Of a stretch of 64,000 nucleotides of DNA, positions 8,295 to 18,009 are shown in pieces; the first letter of the stretch is position 1, and every line of letters begins with the position of its first letter. The position numbers and the translations under genes were made by a program. The notes beneath the pieces are model-generated. The model was not told the origin of the DNA. It worked only from the letters and a program-made list of their open reading frames with translations, and did not search any database. The DNA is from Lachnospiraceae bacterium (lineage in GTDB: Bacteria > Bacillota > Clostridia > Lachnospirales > Lachnospiraceae), in assembly GCA_024696005.1 (NCBI GenBank), contig JAILHF010000051.1:496001-560000 (forward strand), read 5' to 3'.

Positions 8295-10925
8295 TTACTG
8301 ATGTTCAATTTTTCTTCTTTCGTGCATCATTTTATGATTTTCCGATAAGATCAGGAGCAAAAACAGGATCAGACCACCCAGGGCCAAAAGGCGTCCTTCC
8401 GCTTCGCCCGATGCTGTAAAACGCAGTTCCAGAGCGTGTTCCCCGGGTGTCAGCACCACTGCGCAGAAGCTGTTTTTCACCACGGGATACAACGGCTGCG
8501 CCTGTCCGTCTACCGTCACGCTCCAGCCTTTATCGTAGGGGATCGTGAACAGAAGCAGGGGCTGCTCGGCCGTGGAGGTGACTTTCCCCGTAAAATGGCC
8601 GTTTCGGGCGCTTTCCGCACGGAAGGGACTGCGGGATAAATGGGCATAAGCCCTGTCAAGCGCTTCCTCATCCTGATAGCAGAAATACTGATCCGCATAG
8701 CGAAAACACTTATCCGGGCCGTCAAAATCGGCCAGACGCGCCACAAAGGCGTTTCCGTCCGCCGTCATCTCCAGGATCGCGTTTTCCGCCGCAATGCCGT
8801 AACGCGCGCCACTGCCTTTCCGGTCCGCAGGGGAGAACAGCGCCGTATTCATCGCCATGTCCGGATCCGGCAGCTTTTCCTTCGTTTCTCCGGTATAGGC
8901 GGAAAGCTGAAGATACATATAAGCGTGTTCATAAGCCTCCCGGGGGATCCCAAAGAGTACATCCCCGTAGTTTTCAGCAGAAAGCGTGCGGATCTCGTAT
9001 CCCGCATCCGTTTCTCGAAGATCCGCATTGTCCGTCTCATAAGCGAAAGCTTCCGCAGGCACGTACGCCCTGATCCGCTCCCCGCAGAGAGCGGACAGAA
9101 GCCTGTTCTGGTTCTCAAAGGGATTGCCGTCAAACTCCTCCATTTCCAGTACCGACGGGGATACCATGTATCCCAGCGGCAGCGCGCGTTCATACAGTAC
9201 GGGGGCTTCCCCGGCCGTGCCCGCTTCTTCTCCCTTTCCGGACATGCGCATGCGGATGCGGATGCCAAAGAGCATGTCACTTGCATCCGTGGCTCCGGCC
9301 TGGGTATAACGCATGGAGCTCACTTCATCCCCAAGCCTTACCAGCAGGCTCTGCAGGGCGGAATAATTGGATGAAGCAAACTGCCCGATCCCGCGGTAGC
9401 CGTACAGCGCGCTGTGGTTCATGACCGGCGTGTTGCCGGGAAAAGCCCGGTACAGGAGGCCGTCCCCGTTTCCGTATTGCTGCGTCTGAGACAGAAGTTC
9501 CCTGCTCTCCTCCTCCCAGACAAGAGCCTGCTTTGCATCCACAAGCCCCTGCTCCCTGCTGTTGATCAAAAACTGCGCTCCCAGCTCGCTTATCACAAGA
9601 ACGAAGGCTGCCGCGCGGAAGAAGTCCCCGGACTTTGCTTTGCAAAGCAGAACGATCATCCAGCAAAGATAAAAGACCGCGCTGCCCGCGAGCGCAAAGA
9701 CGAAGTCTTTTCTTCCTTCGCTTCCCGAAAGGAAGCCGTGCATAACGATCACAAGCTCATAAAGCGCCAGCTGGATCCCAAAATACAGAACGGTCCTGCC
9801 CTTCGTCGCGCTCTCCCCTGCCCCTTTATACAGGGCCCTTGCCGCAAGGAGCAGAAAGAAGAACACATACAAAAAGGCATAACGCACGGTAAAGCCGTCG
9901 GGCCGGTTAAAGGCATGCAGCAGGGAATACAGAGGATCCACATACAAGCTTAAGGGCAGGCTGAGTGCCGCAGCGGCACAGAGCAGCCTTTCACGCTTCG
10001 GGATCTCCTTGTTCGCAAAGTAGAGCGGAACAAGCAAAAGCATGGGGATCCCTGCATACAGAAACGGCACCTCCGTCTCAATGCTGAGCGCCCTGCCGAA
10101 CAGGAAAGCATAGAGCAGATCCCAGAACGGGATCCTCTCATGCAGGGCAACGGAGCTTATGCCGGTCCCGCTTAAAAAGAATGCGATCGCCGGCGCCAGA
10201 AACACCATGCTGATCAGCACGGCGCAGACCACCGCATAAAGCCAGCGCAGCAGAAAGCGGATATTCTTGCGGAGGAAGCCGGAGCCGTCCCGCAAAAACA
10301 GGATCGCGAGCAGGGACGCCGCCGAAAACAGTCCGATCAGATAGCCGCTGTAAAACTGTATCATAAAAGCCGCTGCATAGGCCGGCACCAGGGCCGCCAC
10401 ACGCTTTGTCCTTACGGCGTAAAACAGAGCCCACATCACCAGCGGCAAAAGATAAAGCCCGTCCAGGAGATTCACGCTCAGAAGATATTCCGCGGAAAAT
10501 CCGCACAGGCCGTAGCAGAGCGCAAAAAGGATATTCTCCCTCCGCTCCCATCCCAGGCCGAAACGGAGGAACAGATGGAAACACAAAGCCGCCAGCGCAA
10601 GCCGCAGGATCATCCCCGCGATCATCGCGGCATAGGCATCCGGGATCAGAAGAAAGAGCAGGGTAGTAGGGCTGTAGGCACAAAAGGCATACAGAAGCGC
10701 CGTATTCTGTCCCAGGGACGTGTCCATGCTGTAAAAGAGCGGGCCGCCCTCCCGGATCCGGCGCGCCAGCATCATCTGCATGGATGTCATCTGGTCATAG
10801 CTGTCCGTGTCCATGGCGCGGAAAGCCCCGCCCGGCATGATCCCCGCCAGGAAAAAAGCCGCACTCACGATCCCGGCAGCCAGAAAAAACGTGACGATCA
10901 GTTCCCATGCATCCCTGCGCTTCAT
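8295..10925 (-). CDS. YfhO family polytopic membrane protein (third copy)
   Basis: An 876-aa YfhO-type protein. TM1 is followed by FRAMDTDSYDQM (acidic residues about 39-41 in the first outer loop), then about a dozen TMs to residue 460, an extracytoplasmic region, and the family's ending IPYDKGWSVTVDG and TPGEHALELRF plus a last TM. Its start codon overlaps the stop of the upstream YidC-like/sulfatase gene (ATGA), so the two are almost certainly translated together. It ends 110 bases before the pilin gene. YfhO proteins are linked to sugar decoration of lipoteichoic acid; here the neighbours also allow a role in decorating pili. The acceptor cannot be read from the sequence. Confidence 0.85.
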   Translation of the reverse strand: MKRRDAWELIVTFFLAAGIVSAAFFLAGIMPGGAFRAMDTDSYDQMTSMQMMLARRIREGGPLFYSMDTSLGQNTALLYAFCAYSPTTLLFLLIPDAYAAMIAGMILRLALAALCFHLFLRFGLGWERRENILFALCYGLCGFSAEYLLSVNLLDGLYLLPLVMWALFYAVRTKRVAALVPAYAAAFMIQFYSGYLIGLFSAASLLAILFLRDGSGFLRKNIRFLLRWLYAVVCAVLISMVFLAPAIAFFLSGTGISSVALHERIPFWDLLYAFLFGRALSIETEVPFLYAGIPMLLLVPLYFANKEIPKRERLLCAAAALSLPLSLYVDPLYSLLHAFNRPDGFTVRYAFLYVFFFLLLAARALYKGAGESATKGRTVLYFGIQLALYELVIVMHGFLSGSEGRKDFVFALAGSAVFYLCWMIVLLCKAKSGDFFRAAAFVLVISELGAQFLINSREQGLVDAKQALVWEEESRELLSQTQQYGNGDGLLYRAFPGNTPVMNHSALYGYRGIGQFASSNYSALQSLLVRLGDEVSSMRYTQAGATDASDMLFGIRIRMRMSGKGEEAGTAGEAPVLYERALPLGYMVSPSVLEMEEFDGNPFENQNRLLSALCGERIRAYVPAEAFAYETDNADLRETDAGYEIRTLSAENYGDVLFGIPREAYEHAYMYLQLSAYTGETKEKLPDPDMAMNTALFSPADRKGSGARYGIAAENAILEMTADGNAFVARLADFDGPDKCFRYADQYFCYQDEEALDRAYAHLSRSPFRAESARNGHFTGKVTSTAEQPLLLFTIPYDKGWSVTVDGQAQPLYPVVKNSFCAVVLTPGEHALELRFTASGEAEGRLLALGGLILFLLLILSENHKMMHERRKIEHQ

Positions 10926-13672
10926 CTTCCGCTCTCTCCCTGTTCCTTCCAGACGCTCCAGTTTGCCTCATCAAAAATGCCGTCATGCACCGCAAACCAG
11001 GGACCGTCCGAGGTATCAAAGCAATGACGGTCCACCGGAAGATTGATGCCCTCGTGATCCCAGCTGGCCGTCACATGAAGCTCCCCTTCTTTTTCCTGCG
11101 TTCCGATCGCGTTCCCGGTAAAGGGATTGACCGGATCTTTGATCAGGCCCTCCATTGCGATCGACGGCACATCCGCATTCGTCATGAAGCTGTCGGACAC
11201 CGCAAACCCGTGGCTGTCAAAATCCTTGACCAAAAGAAGCGGGTTGAACATCGTGACATCCAGCTTTCCGTCCAGCATGACGAACTCGTCAAACTGCGCC
11301 AGGTCGTGGCCGTGATCCGAAACCAGGATGATGCGTGTATTGTCATAAACACCTTCTTCGCGAAGATAGTCAAAATACTTTCCGAGCGTGAGCAGGGCCG
11401 CCATGTCGATCTTGTAATGCTGATCCTGCTTGACGGTACGCAGATACAGAGTCCGTCCGTTCTCATCCGTCTTCCGGCTGGTGTCATAGGCGCTGTTATC
11501 CACCCGTGCGGCCGGTTCATAGTCGGGGAGCTGCAGGTCGCTCAGCTCGTGGGTCGTATTGTTTGTCATGATCATCACATGGTTTTCGCCGCTGCTCTCC
11601 ACTTCCGTGATGTCCGACATGTGTTTGAGCACCAGATAGGATTGCATGAAGGAGGTCTGCAGATCGTGCTCCTTTCCGAAAACGGACTGGTAATTCCCGC
11701 CGTCATAGAGCTGGTCAAAAAAGCAGAGCGGCGCAAGACGCAGCAGGCTGTAGAAGACAAAGCTGCGTCCGCGCAGCAGCGTGCCCGTCTGCGCATCCGT
11801 ATCCCCGCCGCCGAAATAGCCCATCAGGTAGGAGGCCTTCACATTCGGATCTTCGTCAAAGATCGTAAGGTCCGGGGTTAGACTGTAGCCCGCATAGGGC
11901 GGATCGGTCACCGAAACCTTCCAGCCCTCTTCCCCGAAAAGTACGGGAAGAAGGCGCAGGGCTTCATTCTGCTTGTCTCCGAGAAGCTCTTCCTCTCTTT
12001 TGTTCATGTTCTCGGGCGTATATTCGTATCCTCCGTAGATCGATGCCGCGGCGAAGACGGTCTTGCAGCCGAAGGAAAGCGTATCCGGATAATAGACAAA
12101 GCCGTCCAGCATCTCCTTCAGCTCGGGTTTTTCAGCAAGCATGAAGGGGATATAGCTCGAAATGGCCCGATCCAGCATGATGATCATCACATTCCTGCCA
12201 TTGCGGTCCAGGGTAAAGAAGGTCTCGCTCTCCTCCCCGCTCTCCGTATCCGCAACCTCCATGCTCTCCGCTCTCGTCTTCGCCTCCGAAAGAGCCGAAG
12301 AAGCGGAAACATAGCTTTTCCCGGAAAAGAGTAGCATTGCGATCAGCGCTGCCTGACCGAAGAAGGACAGCCAGGCAGGTTTGCACTTTCCCAGGACAGA
12401 AACCACTACGACGATGAGCGTCAGAAGAAGCAGATTCCCAAAGATGCGTCCCCCGCCGATCTGCGGTTCCAGATCAAATTCCAGCGAGATGTTAAGGCTT
12501 CCGAAGCCCCTTCCGTTCAGGAAGAAGTCGGCGAGAAAGCAACCCAGGAGGGCCGAGGAAAGCAGCTTCACGCCTTTTTTGTACTTCCCGGCCAGAAGCC
12601 AGATCAGGCTGCCCCAGCCGATGAAGATCCCGGCATAGACCAGGGAGGAATGTGCACAATAGCGGAAAGGATCCTCATAGTGGAAAAGGTCCACGAAATC
12701 CTCCGGCGCTGCCGAGATCACACCCAAAGGGATCACACAACCTGCCAGCAGGGTCAGGGCCAGGAGCACGATGAACGTTTCGCCGTAGGACGCCTTCCCC
12801 TTCAAAAGTCCCGCAAGTTTTTCAGGGAGTAACGGAAAGCGCTGCCCCAGAAGGTATAGGAGATAACACAAAAGAGGCAGAAGGATCAGCAGCAGGTAAT
12901 GGTTGTGCGCCGAATACCAGTCCGGCGATCCCATCCCGAGGGCTTCGTGATAAACGTACAGAAGCGGCAGCACCGAAAGACAGCCGAAGATAAACAGGCG
13001 CTTGTTCTGTATCCATCTGCGGTATACGTTTTTGCCCAGCGAAAAAATGTTGTTGAAGATCCAGTAAAGCACCAGGCCGGAAGGACTCCGGTACAAAAGC
13101 AGCAAAAATACAAGCGCGATGGCAGCCATCTGCACGAGCTTCTTTTTATCCTTTTTGTCAACATAGCTCAGGGCCGATGCCAGATTGATGGCGGTCATGA
13201 TAAAGGGCAGCAGGTTAAAGCGCATCCCGAAAAGACGGATCAGCCCGTCTTCCCTTGCCAGATCGGCGATCCCGCAGAATTCCACCTTCTGCAGGATACG
13301 AAGCTCGGAGATGTAGCGGTATGCCGCAAGAAAAAAGGGGATCTGCAGGAAAAGGGAAAGACTGCCCTTCAAAGCCATGAGCGGATGATAATGATGCACA
13401 CGGTACAGGCGGTTGGTCATCATCATCCGTTCATCTCCCTGAAAGGAAGAACGGATATGCTTCAGCCAGACACTCATGCTCTCCTGCCGCTTTTTCTCCT
13501 CTGCCTCCATGCGTTCCGCCTCGCGGTACAGAGGCAGCGTGATCACGTTTACAAACGCACTCAACACGACCAAAGTGATCACCGTCTCGTTAAACACCTG
13601 GTAGGTACGGTAGGTGACCATATCAAAGAGATATTCCAATGGCGTGAGAAAAAGCGTGTTCAAAAGTGACAT
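10922..13672 (-). CDS. YidC-like/sulfatase fusion membrane protein (pilus locus copy)
   Basis: A 916-aa protein. Residues 1-215 form a YidC/Oxa1-like domain (TM1 to FVNVITLPLY, then LSLFLQIPFF about 105-114 and SGLVLYWIFNN about 198-208). More TMs fill 225-450. From about 490 there is a sulfatase/LtaS-fold domain outside the membrane: MLDRA (Asp 501), Thr 538 in GCKTVF before GGYEY, His 708 in TTHE, Asp-His-Gly 786-788. Such domains move phospho-alcohol groups onto polymers or proteins, or hydrolyse esters. The YidC groove arginine is Asn 42. The longer frame from 13714 would begin inside the pilC terminator, so the ATG at 13672 with GGAAGG upstream is chosen. It is coupled to the following YfhO gene. 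Substrate unknown. Confidence 0.85.
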   Translation of the reverse strand: MSLLNTLFLTPLEYLFDMVTYRTYQVFNETVITLVVLSAFVNVITLPLYREAERMEAEEKKRQESMSVWLKHIRSSFQGDERMMMTNRLYRVHHYHPLMALKGSLSLFLQIPFFLAAYRYISELRILQKVEFCGIADLAREDGLIRLFGMRFNLLPFIMTAINLASALSYVDKKDKKKLVQMAAIALVFLLLLYRSPSGLVLYWIFNNIFSLGKNVYRRWIQNKRLFIFGCLSVLPLLYVYHEALGMGSPDWYSAHNHYLLLILLPLLCYLLYLLGQRFPLLPEKLAGLLKGKASYGETFIVLLALTLLAGCVIPLGVISAAPEDFVDLFHYEDPFRYCAHSSLVYAGIFIGWGSLIWLLAGKYKKGVKLLSSALLGCFLADFFLNGRGFGSLNISLEFDLEPQIGGGRIFGNLLLLTLIVVVVSVLGKCKPAWLSFFGQAALIAMLLFSGKSYVSASSALSEAKTRAESMEVADTESGEESETFFTLDRNGRNVMIIMLDRAISSYIPFMLAEKPELKEMLDGFVYYPDTLSFGCKTVFAAASIYGGYEYTPENMNKREEELLGDKQNEALRLLPVLFGEEGWKVSVTDPPYAGYSLTPDLTIFDEDPNVKASYLMGYFGGGDTDAQTGTLLRGRSFVFYSLLRLAPLCFFDQLYDGGNYQSVFGKEHDLQTSFMQSYLVLKHMSDITEVESSGENHVMIMTNNTTHELSDLQLPDYEPAARVDNSAYDTSRKTDENGRTLYLRTVKQDQHYKIDMAALLTLGKYFDYLREEGVYDNTRIILVSDHGHDLAQFDEFVMLDGKLDVTMFNPLLLVKDFDSHGFAVSDSFMTNADVPSIAMEGLIKDPVNPFTGNAIGTQEKEGELHVTASWDHEGINLPVDRHCFDTSDGPWFAVHDGIFDEANWSVWKEQGESGR

Positions 13673-13695
13673 TCCGAAAAACCTTCCGTCTGATG

Positions 13696-13727
13696 AAAAA
13701 CGGAGCCGAAGCATTGCTCCGGCTCCG
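13696..13727 (-). terminator. Intrinsic terminator after pilC
   Basis: On the minus strand CGGAGCCGGAGCA pairs with TGCTTCGGCTCCG around a two-base loop and is followed by TTTTT. It closes the pilT-pilB-pilC unit and argues that the downstream fusion gene begins at 13672. Confidence 0.85.
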
Positions 13728-13753
13728 TATATGACATCCTTTTTCTATCCTGC

Positions 13754-14965
13754 TTAGGACAGTGCGTCGTACAGAGTGAACATGGGCGACAGGATCGCGA
13801 TGACCAGGAAACCTACGACAACAGCCATCACAACGATGATCGCGGGCTCGAGGATGGTCATCATCTGCTCGGTAGCCGTCTGCACGTCTTCCTCGTAGTA
13901 GTTTGCCACATTCTCAAGCATGGATTCGATATTACCGGTCTCCTCACCGATGGCTACCATGTGGACAACCATGGGAGGGAACAGACCGCAGGTCTGAAGC
14001 GGCTTCGACAGAGGCACGCCACGGAGCACCTGTTCCTTCGCTTCCTTCATAGCCCGCTTGTACAGCAGGTTTTCCATGGAACGGCCGGTGATCTCGATCG
14101 CATCGACCATATTAACACCGGCACCGAGAAGGGTGCAGAGGGTACGTCCGAGACGCGCGCAGGCACTCTTTGTCTTTACAGGTCCGAGTACCGGAACCTT
14201 AAGCGCCAGACTGGACGTGATCTCTTTACCGGAATCCGTAGATGCATAGGCCTTCCAGCCGAAGATAATCGCTATGACCAGAATGATCATCAGCCACCAC
14301 CAGGCGACGAAGAAGTCGGAAATATGGATGACGGCCATCGTGATGGCAGGCATTTCAACATCCAGATCGGCGAACATGTTCATGAAGGTCGGGATAACGA
14401 AGGTCAGCACCACGAAGATAACACCGACCATGACAATGATCAGGATGATCGGGTAGGTGATGGCCTTTTTCACGGCCTGCTGCAGTGCCGCATCCTTTTC
14501 GAACTGGATCGCCATACGTTCAAAGGACTTGTCCAGGGAACCGGAAGCTTCACCGGCTTCCACCATATTGTTCAGCATCTCGGGGAAAACACCGCCCTGC
14601 TTACGCATGGAGTTCGCCAGCGTTTCACCCTTTGAGATATCGGTGTGGACCGACTTGATCGCCGCGCGGAGCGCTTCGTTCTCGGTCTGGTCCGCCAGCA
14701 TCTCCATACAGTCCACAACGCTGACACCGGCGGCGTTGATGGAATGGAACTGATGGCAGAACAGAGCAAAGTCCCGGGGCGTGATCTTTTTACCTTTGCT
14801 GAGGAAATCAACCGGTGCTTTCATTCCGGTGGCTTCCTCACAGCTCACGACCACATTCTTGTCCTGCTTGAGCATGGTCATAGCGGCATCCCTGGTCTTT
14901 GCTTCCAGGACACCTTTTTTCTCTTTTCCTGCCGGGGTTATCACCCGGTACGCAAACTGTGCCAT
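13754..14965 (-). CDS. pilC: Type IV pilus inner membrane platform protein PilC/GspF
   Basis: A 403-aa GspF/PilC family protein, the membrane platform that couples the pilus motor ATPases to pilin extraction and assembly. It shows the two repeated GspF domains: one around residues 60-190 (FALFCHQFHSINAAGVSV, GVFPEMLNNMVEAGEASG) and one around 265-395 (ARLGRTLCTLLGAGVNMVDA, FPPMVVHMVAIGEETG), with TMs near 170-195, 220-240 and 370-395. Length matches the family. It is the last gene of a pilT-pilB-pilC set, 75 bases after pilB, and ends at a clear terminator. Confidence 0.96.
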   Translation of the reverse strand: MAQFAYRVITPAGKEKKGVLEAKTRDAAMTMLKQDKNVVVSCEEATGMKAPVDFLSKGKKITPRDFALFCHQFHSINAAGVSVVDCMEMLADQTENEALRAAIKSVHTDISKGETLANSMRKQGGVFPEMLNNMVEAGEASGSLDKSFERMAIQFEKDAALQQAVKKAITYPIILIIVMVGVIFVVLTFVIPTFMNMFADLDVEMPAITMAVIHISDFFVAWWWLMIILVIAIIFGWKAYASTDSGKEITSSLALKVPVLGPVKTKSACARLGRTLCTLLGAGVNMVDAIEITGRSMENLLYKRAMKEAKEQVLRGVPLSKPLQTCGLFPPMVVHMVAIGEETGNIESMLENVANYYEEDVQTATEQMMTILEPAIIVVMAVVVGFLVIAILSPMFTLYDALS

Positions 14966-15040
14966 ACGCTTTTCCCTCTCTTGTTTTTATGGTTCTTTTG
15001 CCGCACAAGGACGGCCATTTCACATTTGGAAACGCTGCAA

Positions 15041-16798
15041 TCAGCCGGCCTCTTCTTCGGATGTCTCATCCAGCACACTGGTATTTGCCGCGGTCTGGGC
15101 ATCCATATCGTATGCCACACGGACCATCTCGGCGATGGAGGTGATGCCTTCCACCACGTTTCTTGCACCTGCCATGCGCAGGGTGTTCATGCCCTCGCTC
15201 ACGGCGGCTTCCTCGATCTTTTCCGCCGTTACCGTCTCGTGAAGGATGCGGCGGATCGCTGCGCTGATGGGCATGATCTCGTAGATAGCCTTTCGGCCTT
15301 TATAACCGTTACCGCAGATCTCGCATCCGCCCGGCTCGTAAACCGTAAGGGGCTGCTCATCCGGCCAAGCGAGCAGGATCTTTTCCTGTCTGGTAGCCTC
15401 ATGCCCCACCTTGCAGTTCTGGCACAGACGACGCACAAGACGCTGTGCGATGATGCCCACGACGGCGTCACCGATCATGTACGGTTCCACACCCATATCG
15501 ATCAGACGGGTCACGGATGCGGCCGTGGAGTTCGTATGCAGGGTACTGATAACAAGGTGACCGGTAATTGACGCCTGCACGGCGATCTGCGCGGTCTCAC
15601 CGTCTCGGATCTCACCGATCATGATGATGTCCGGGTCCTGACGGAGAATGGAACGAAGGGCGGAAGCAAAGGTAAGTCCGGCCTTGACGTTCACCTGTAC
15701 CTGATTGATGCCTGCGATATTTGCTTCGACAGGGTCCTCAACGGTGATGATGTTCACATCGGGCTTGTTCAGCTCGTTCAGAACGGTATAACAGGTTGTG
15801 GACTTACCGGAACCGGTAGGCCCCGTTACCAGGATGATACCGTGGGGGTTATTCATAATACCGTCCAGACGCGCCTCATCATCGGGATAAAGACCCAGGA
15901 ATTTCTTTTCCTGTGTCAGTCCCTGTTTCTTGGTAAGTCGCATGACGGTCTTTTCGCCGTAAACGGTAGGCAGGATAGATACACGGACATCGTATTCGAC
16001 GTTATCGACGATATAGGTAAGTCGTCCGTCCTGCGGTTTTCTTTTCTCCGAGATATCCAGACCGGAAATGATCTTGATACGTGCTGTCATAGCCGGCAGC
16101 ATGGTAAGGGAATACTCCGCATCCTGCTGCAGCATGCCGTCGACACGGCTGCGGATCCGAAGGCCTTTTTCCATCGGCTCGATATGGATATCGGAAGCGC
16201 CTTCACGCACACTCTGCTGGATCATGCTTCGCACGATCTTAACGATGGGTGCCTCGCCGACGGTATCCTCTTCCTCTTTCTCTTCCTCGACACCGTATTC
16301 CGCCTCGTGCTCCAAAAGAAACTGGTCAGCTGCTTCTTGACGGGACTTGTCACCGTAGAGCTTGTCCAGCATAACAGCCAGTTCGGTCTGCGGTGCGTAA
16401 TGCGGTATCACTTCCATGCCGGAAGCCATCTCGATATCATCGATGATGCCCAGATTGTTAGGCTCCGCCATGGCCACATGGATCGCATTGATGTTATCCA
16501 TGTCAAACGCGTAGGGAAAGATCTGATGCTTACGAACCAGATCATCGCCTACCACTTCGATCGTCTTCGGGTCAAAATTCTTCAGATCTTCTGTCGTCGC
16601 CGTGGGGATCCCCATGGTGGTACTGAAGAAGTTACTGAAGTCTGCGGCTTTCATCAGCCCCATGCTGATCAGCGTTTCACCGAGCTTGGCTTTGGTATTC
16701 TTCTGTTCAACAAGTGCGAGCTCCAGCTGTTCCTGCTTGATCATGCCGGCATCTACCAGCTGTTCACCGAGCCTTTTCTTTGCTCCGAATAATGCCAT
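15041..16798 (-). CDS. pilB: Type IV pilus assembly ATPase PilB/GspE
   Basis: A 585-aa hexameric ATPase that drives pilus extension from the cytoplasmic face. In order: an N-terminal MshEN-like domain (LGEQLVDAGMIKQEQLELAL), a GspE N2 domain (ASDIHIEP), Walker A GPTGSGKST at about 326-334, an Asp box (TVEDPVE), Walker B DIIMIGEIRD about 390-399, a His box (STLHTN), and the CxxC pairs CQNC (about 459-462) and CEIC (about 488-491) of the zinc-binding element typical of extension ATPases. The four cysteines separate it from the neighbouring PilT. It begins 24 bases after pilT. Confidence 0.97.
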   Translation of the reverse strand: MALFGAKKRLGEQLVDAGMIKQEQLELALVEQKNTKAKLGETLISMGLMKAADFSNFFSTTMGIPTATTEDLKNFDPKTIEVVGDDLVRKHQIFPYAFDMDNINAIHVAMAEPNNLGIIDDIEMASGMEVIPHYAPQTELAVMLDKLYGDKSRQEAADQFLLEHEAEYGVEEEKEEEDTVGEAPIVKIVRSMIQQSVREGASDIHIEPMEKGLRIRSRVDGMLQQDAEYSLTMLPAMTARIKIISGLDISEKRKPQDGRLTYIVDNVEYDVRVSILPTVYGEKTVMRLTKKQGLTQEKKFLGLYPDDEARLDGIMNNPHGIILVTGPTGSGKSTTCYTVLNELNKPDVNIITVEDPVEANIAGINQVQVNVKAGLTFASALRSILRQDPDIIMIGEIRDGETAQIAVQASITGHLVISTLHTNSTAASVTRLIDMGVEPYMIGDAVVGIIAQRLVRRLCQNCKVGHEATRQEKILLAWPDEQPLTVYEPGGCEICGNGYKGRKAIYEIMPISAAIRRILHETVTAEKIEEAAVSEGMNTLRMAGARNVVEGITSIAEMVRVAYDMDAQTAANTSVLDETSEEEAG

Positions 16799-16822
16799 TC
16801 CCCCAACACCTCCCGAATATGA

Positions 16823-17884
16823 TTATCTCAGTTTCTGCGCCATGGCATCCGGATCGACTGCGAACTGTACCGCCATGTCCCTGGTGATCTTGCCTTCCTG
16901 ATACAGCTGCGTGATGGAAGCATCCATGCTGATCATGCCCAGCTTCGCATTGGTCTGCATGACGGAAAGCAGCTGATGGGACTTGCCTTCACGGATAAGC
17001 GCACGGACTGCGGAATTTGCTATCATGACTTCAAATGCGGCGCAACGTCCCGAACCGTCTGCGGTAGGGATCAGCTGCTGGGAAATAACCGCCTCCAGAA
17101 CGTTTGCCAGCTGCACACGGATCTGCTGCTGCTGGTGAGGCGGGAATACGTCGATGATACGGTCGACGGTAGAAGCCGCGCCGATCGTATGCAGGGTGGA
17201 AAGCACCAGGTGACCGGTTTCGGCTGCGGTCACGGCAACGGAGATCGTCTCAAAGTCACGCATCTCTCCGACGAGGATAACATCCGGGTCTTCACGGAGG
17301 GCTGCACGAAGTGCGTTTGCGTAAGTCATGGAGTCGAAACCGATCTCACGCTGGTTAACCATCGAGGTCTTATGAAGATGCAGGTACTCGATCGGGTCCT
17401 CCAGGGTGATGATATGCGCATCTCTGTGCTCGTTGACCATATTGATGATGGACGCCAGGGAGGTAGACTTACCGGAACCGGTAGGTCCTGTCACCAGGAT
17501 CAGTCCACGTTTTCTCATATAAAGCTCGACGAATGCTTCCGGCAGACCCAGCTGTTCGGGATTCGGCACAACGGTGTTGACGGTTCGGAGCGCCATGGCC
17601 ACGGAACCGCGCTGACGGAATGCATTCACTCGGTAACGTCCGATCGGATCCACCGCAAAGGACATATCCAATTCACCTTTACTGTTGAAGATCTCTCGCT
17701 GATGATCCGTCGTAATGGAAAGCATGATCTCAAGCGTGTCATCCGCTGTCAGGATCGGGAACTGCTCCATCCTTACCAGATGGCCGTTCACTCGCATCAT
17801 CGGCGGAAGCGAAACCGTCAGATGAATATCGGAAGCCTTTGCCTGCTGTGCCACGAGTAGCACGTCGTTGATTCTGATCGACAT
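16823..17884 (-). CDS. pilT: Type IV pilus retraction ATPase PilT
   Basis: A 353-aa PilT family ATPase, which powers pilus retraction (twitching, DNA uptake). It has the short PAS-like N-terminal domain with ASDIHL, Walker A GPTGSGKSTS near residue 135, the Asp box TLEDPIEYLH, Walker B DVILVGEMRD, the His box STLHT, and a C-terminal VRALIREGK resembling the AIRNLIRE retraction motif. It lacks the zinc-binding cysteines of PilB. A good promoter lies about 75 bases upstream, so this gene heads the pilT-pilB-pilC operon. Confidence 0.96.
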   Translation of the reverse strand: MSIRINDVLLVAQQAKASDIHLTVSLPPMMRVNGHLVRMEQFPILTADDTLEIMLSITTDHQREIFNSKGELDMSFAVDPIGRYRVNAFRQRGSVAMALRTVNTVVPNPEQLGLPEAFVELYMRKRGLILVTGPTGSGKSTSLASIINMVNEHRDAHIITLEDPIEYLHLHKTSMVNQREIGFDSMTYANALRAALREDPDVILVGEMRDFETISVAVTAAETGHLVLSTLHTIGAASTVDRIIDVFPPHQQQQIRVQLANVLEAVISQQLIPTADGSGRCAAFEVMIANSAVRALIREGKSHQLLSVMQTNAKLGMISMDASITQLYQEGKITRDMAVQFAVDPDAMAQKLR

Positions 17885-17960
17885 CTTTTTTACCCTCTCT
17901 TTATCGGTTTTTGATCACTATTCCCCACATGCCGGCAGCCCGCCGACACTTAACAGGAAT

Positions 17961-17990
17961 ATTATACCAAACTATGCGTCCGTATGTAAA
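17961..17990 (-). promoter_or_regulatory. Promoter of the pilT-pilB-pilC operon
   Basis: Minus-strand TTTACA (17985-17990), 18-base spacer, TATAAT (17961-17966) in GGTATAATATT. It sits between the end of the nucleotidyltransferase gene and pilT. Confidence 0.8.
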
Positions 17991-18009
17991 GGAAAAAATC
18001 ACGCGCCTA

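Noticed and set aside
13673..13714. Longer N-terminus for the pilus-locus fusion protein
   Set aside because: The ATG at 13714 lies inside the pilC terminator hairpin, and the family's N-terminus aligns at 13672.
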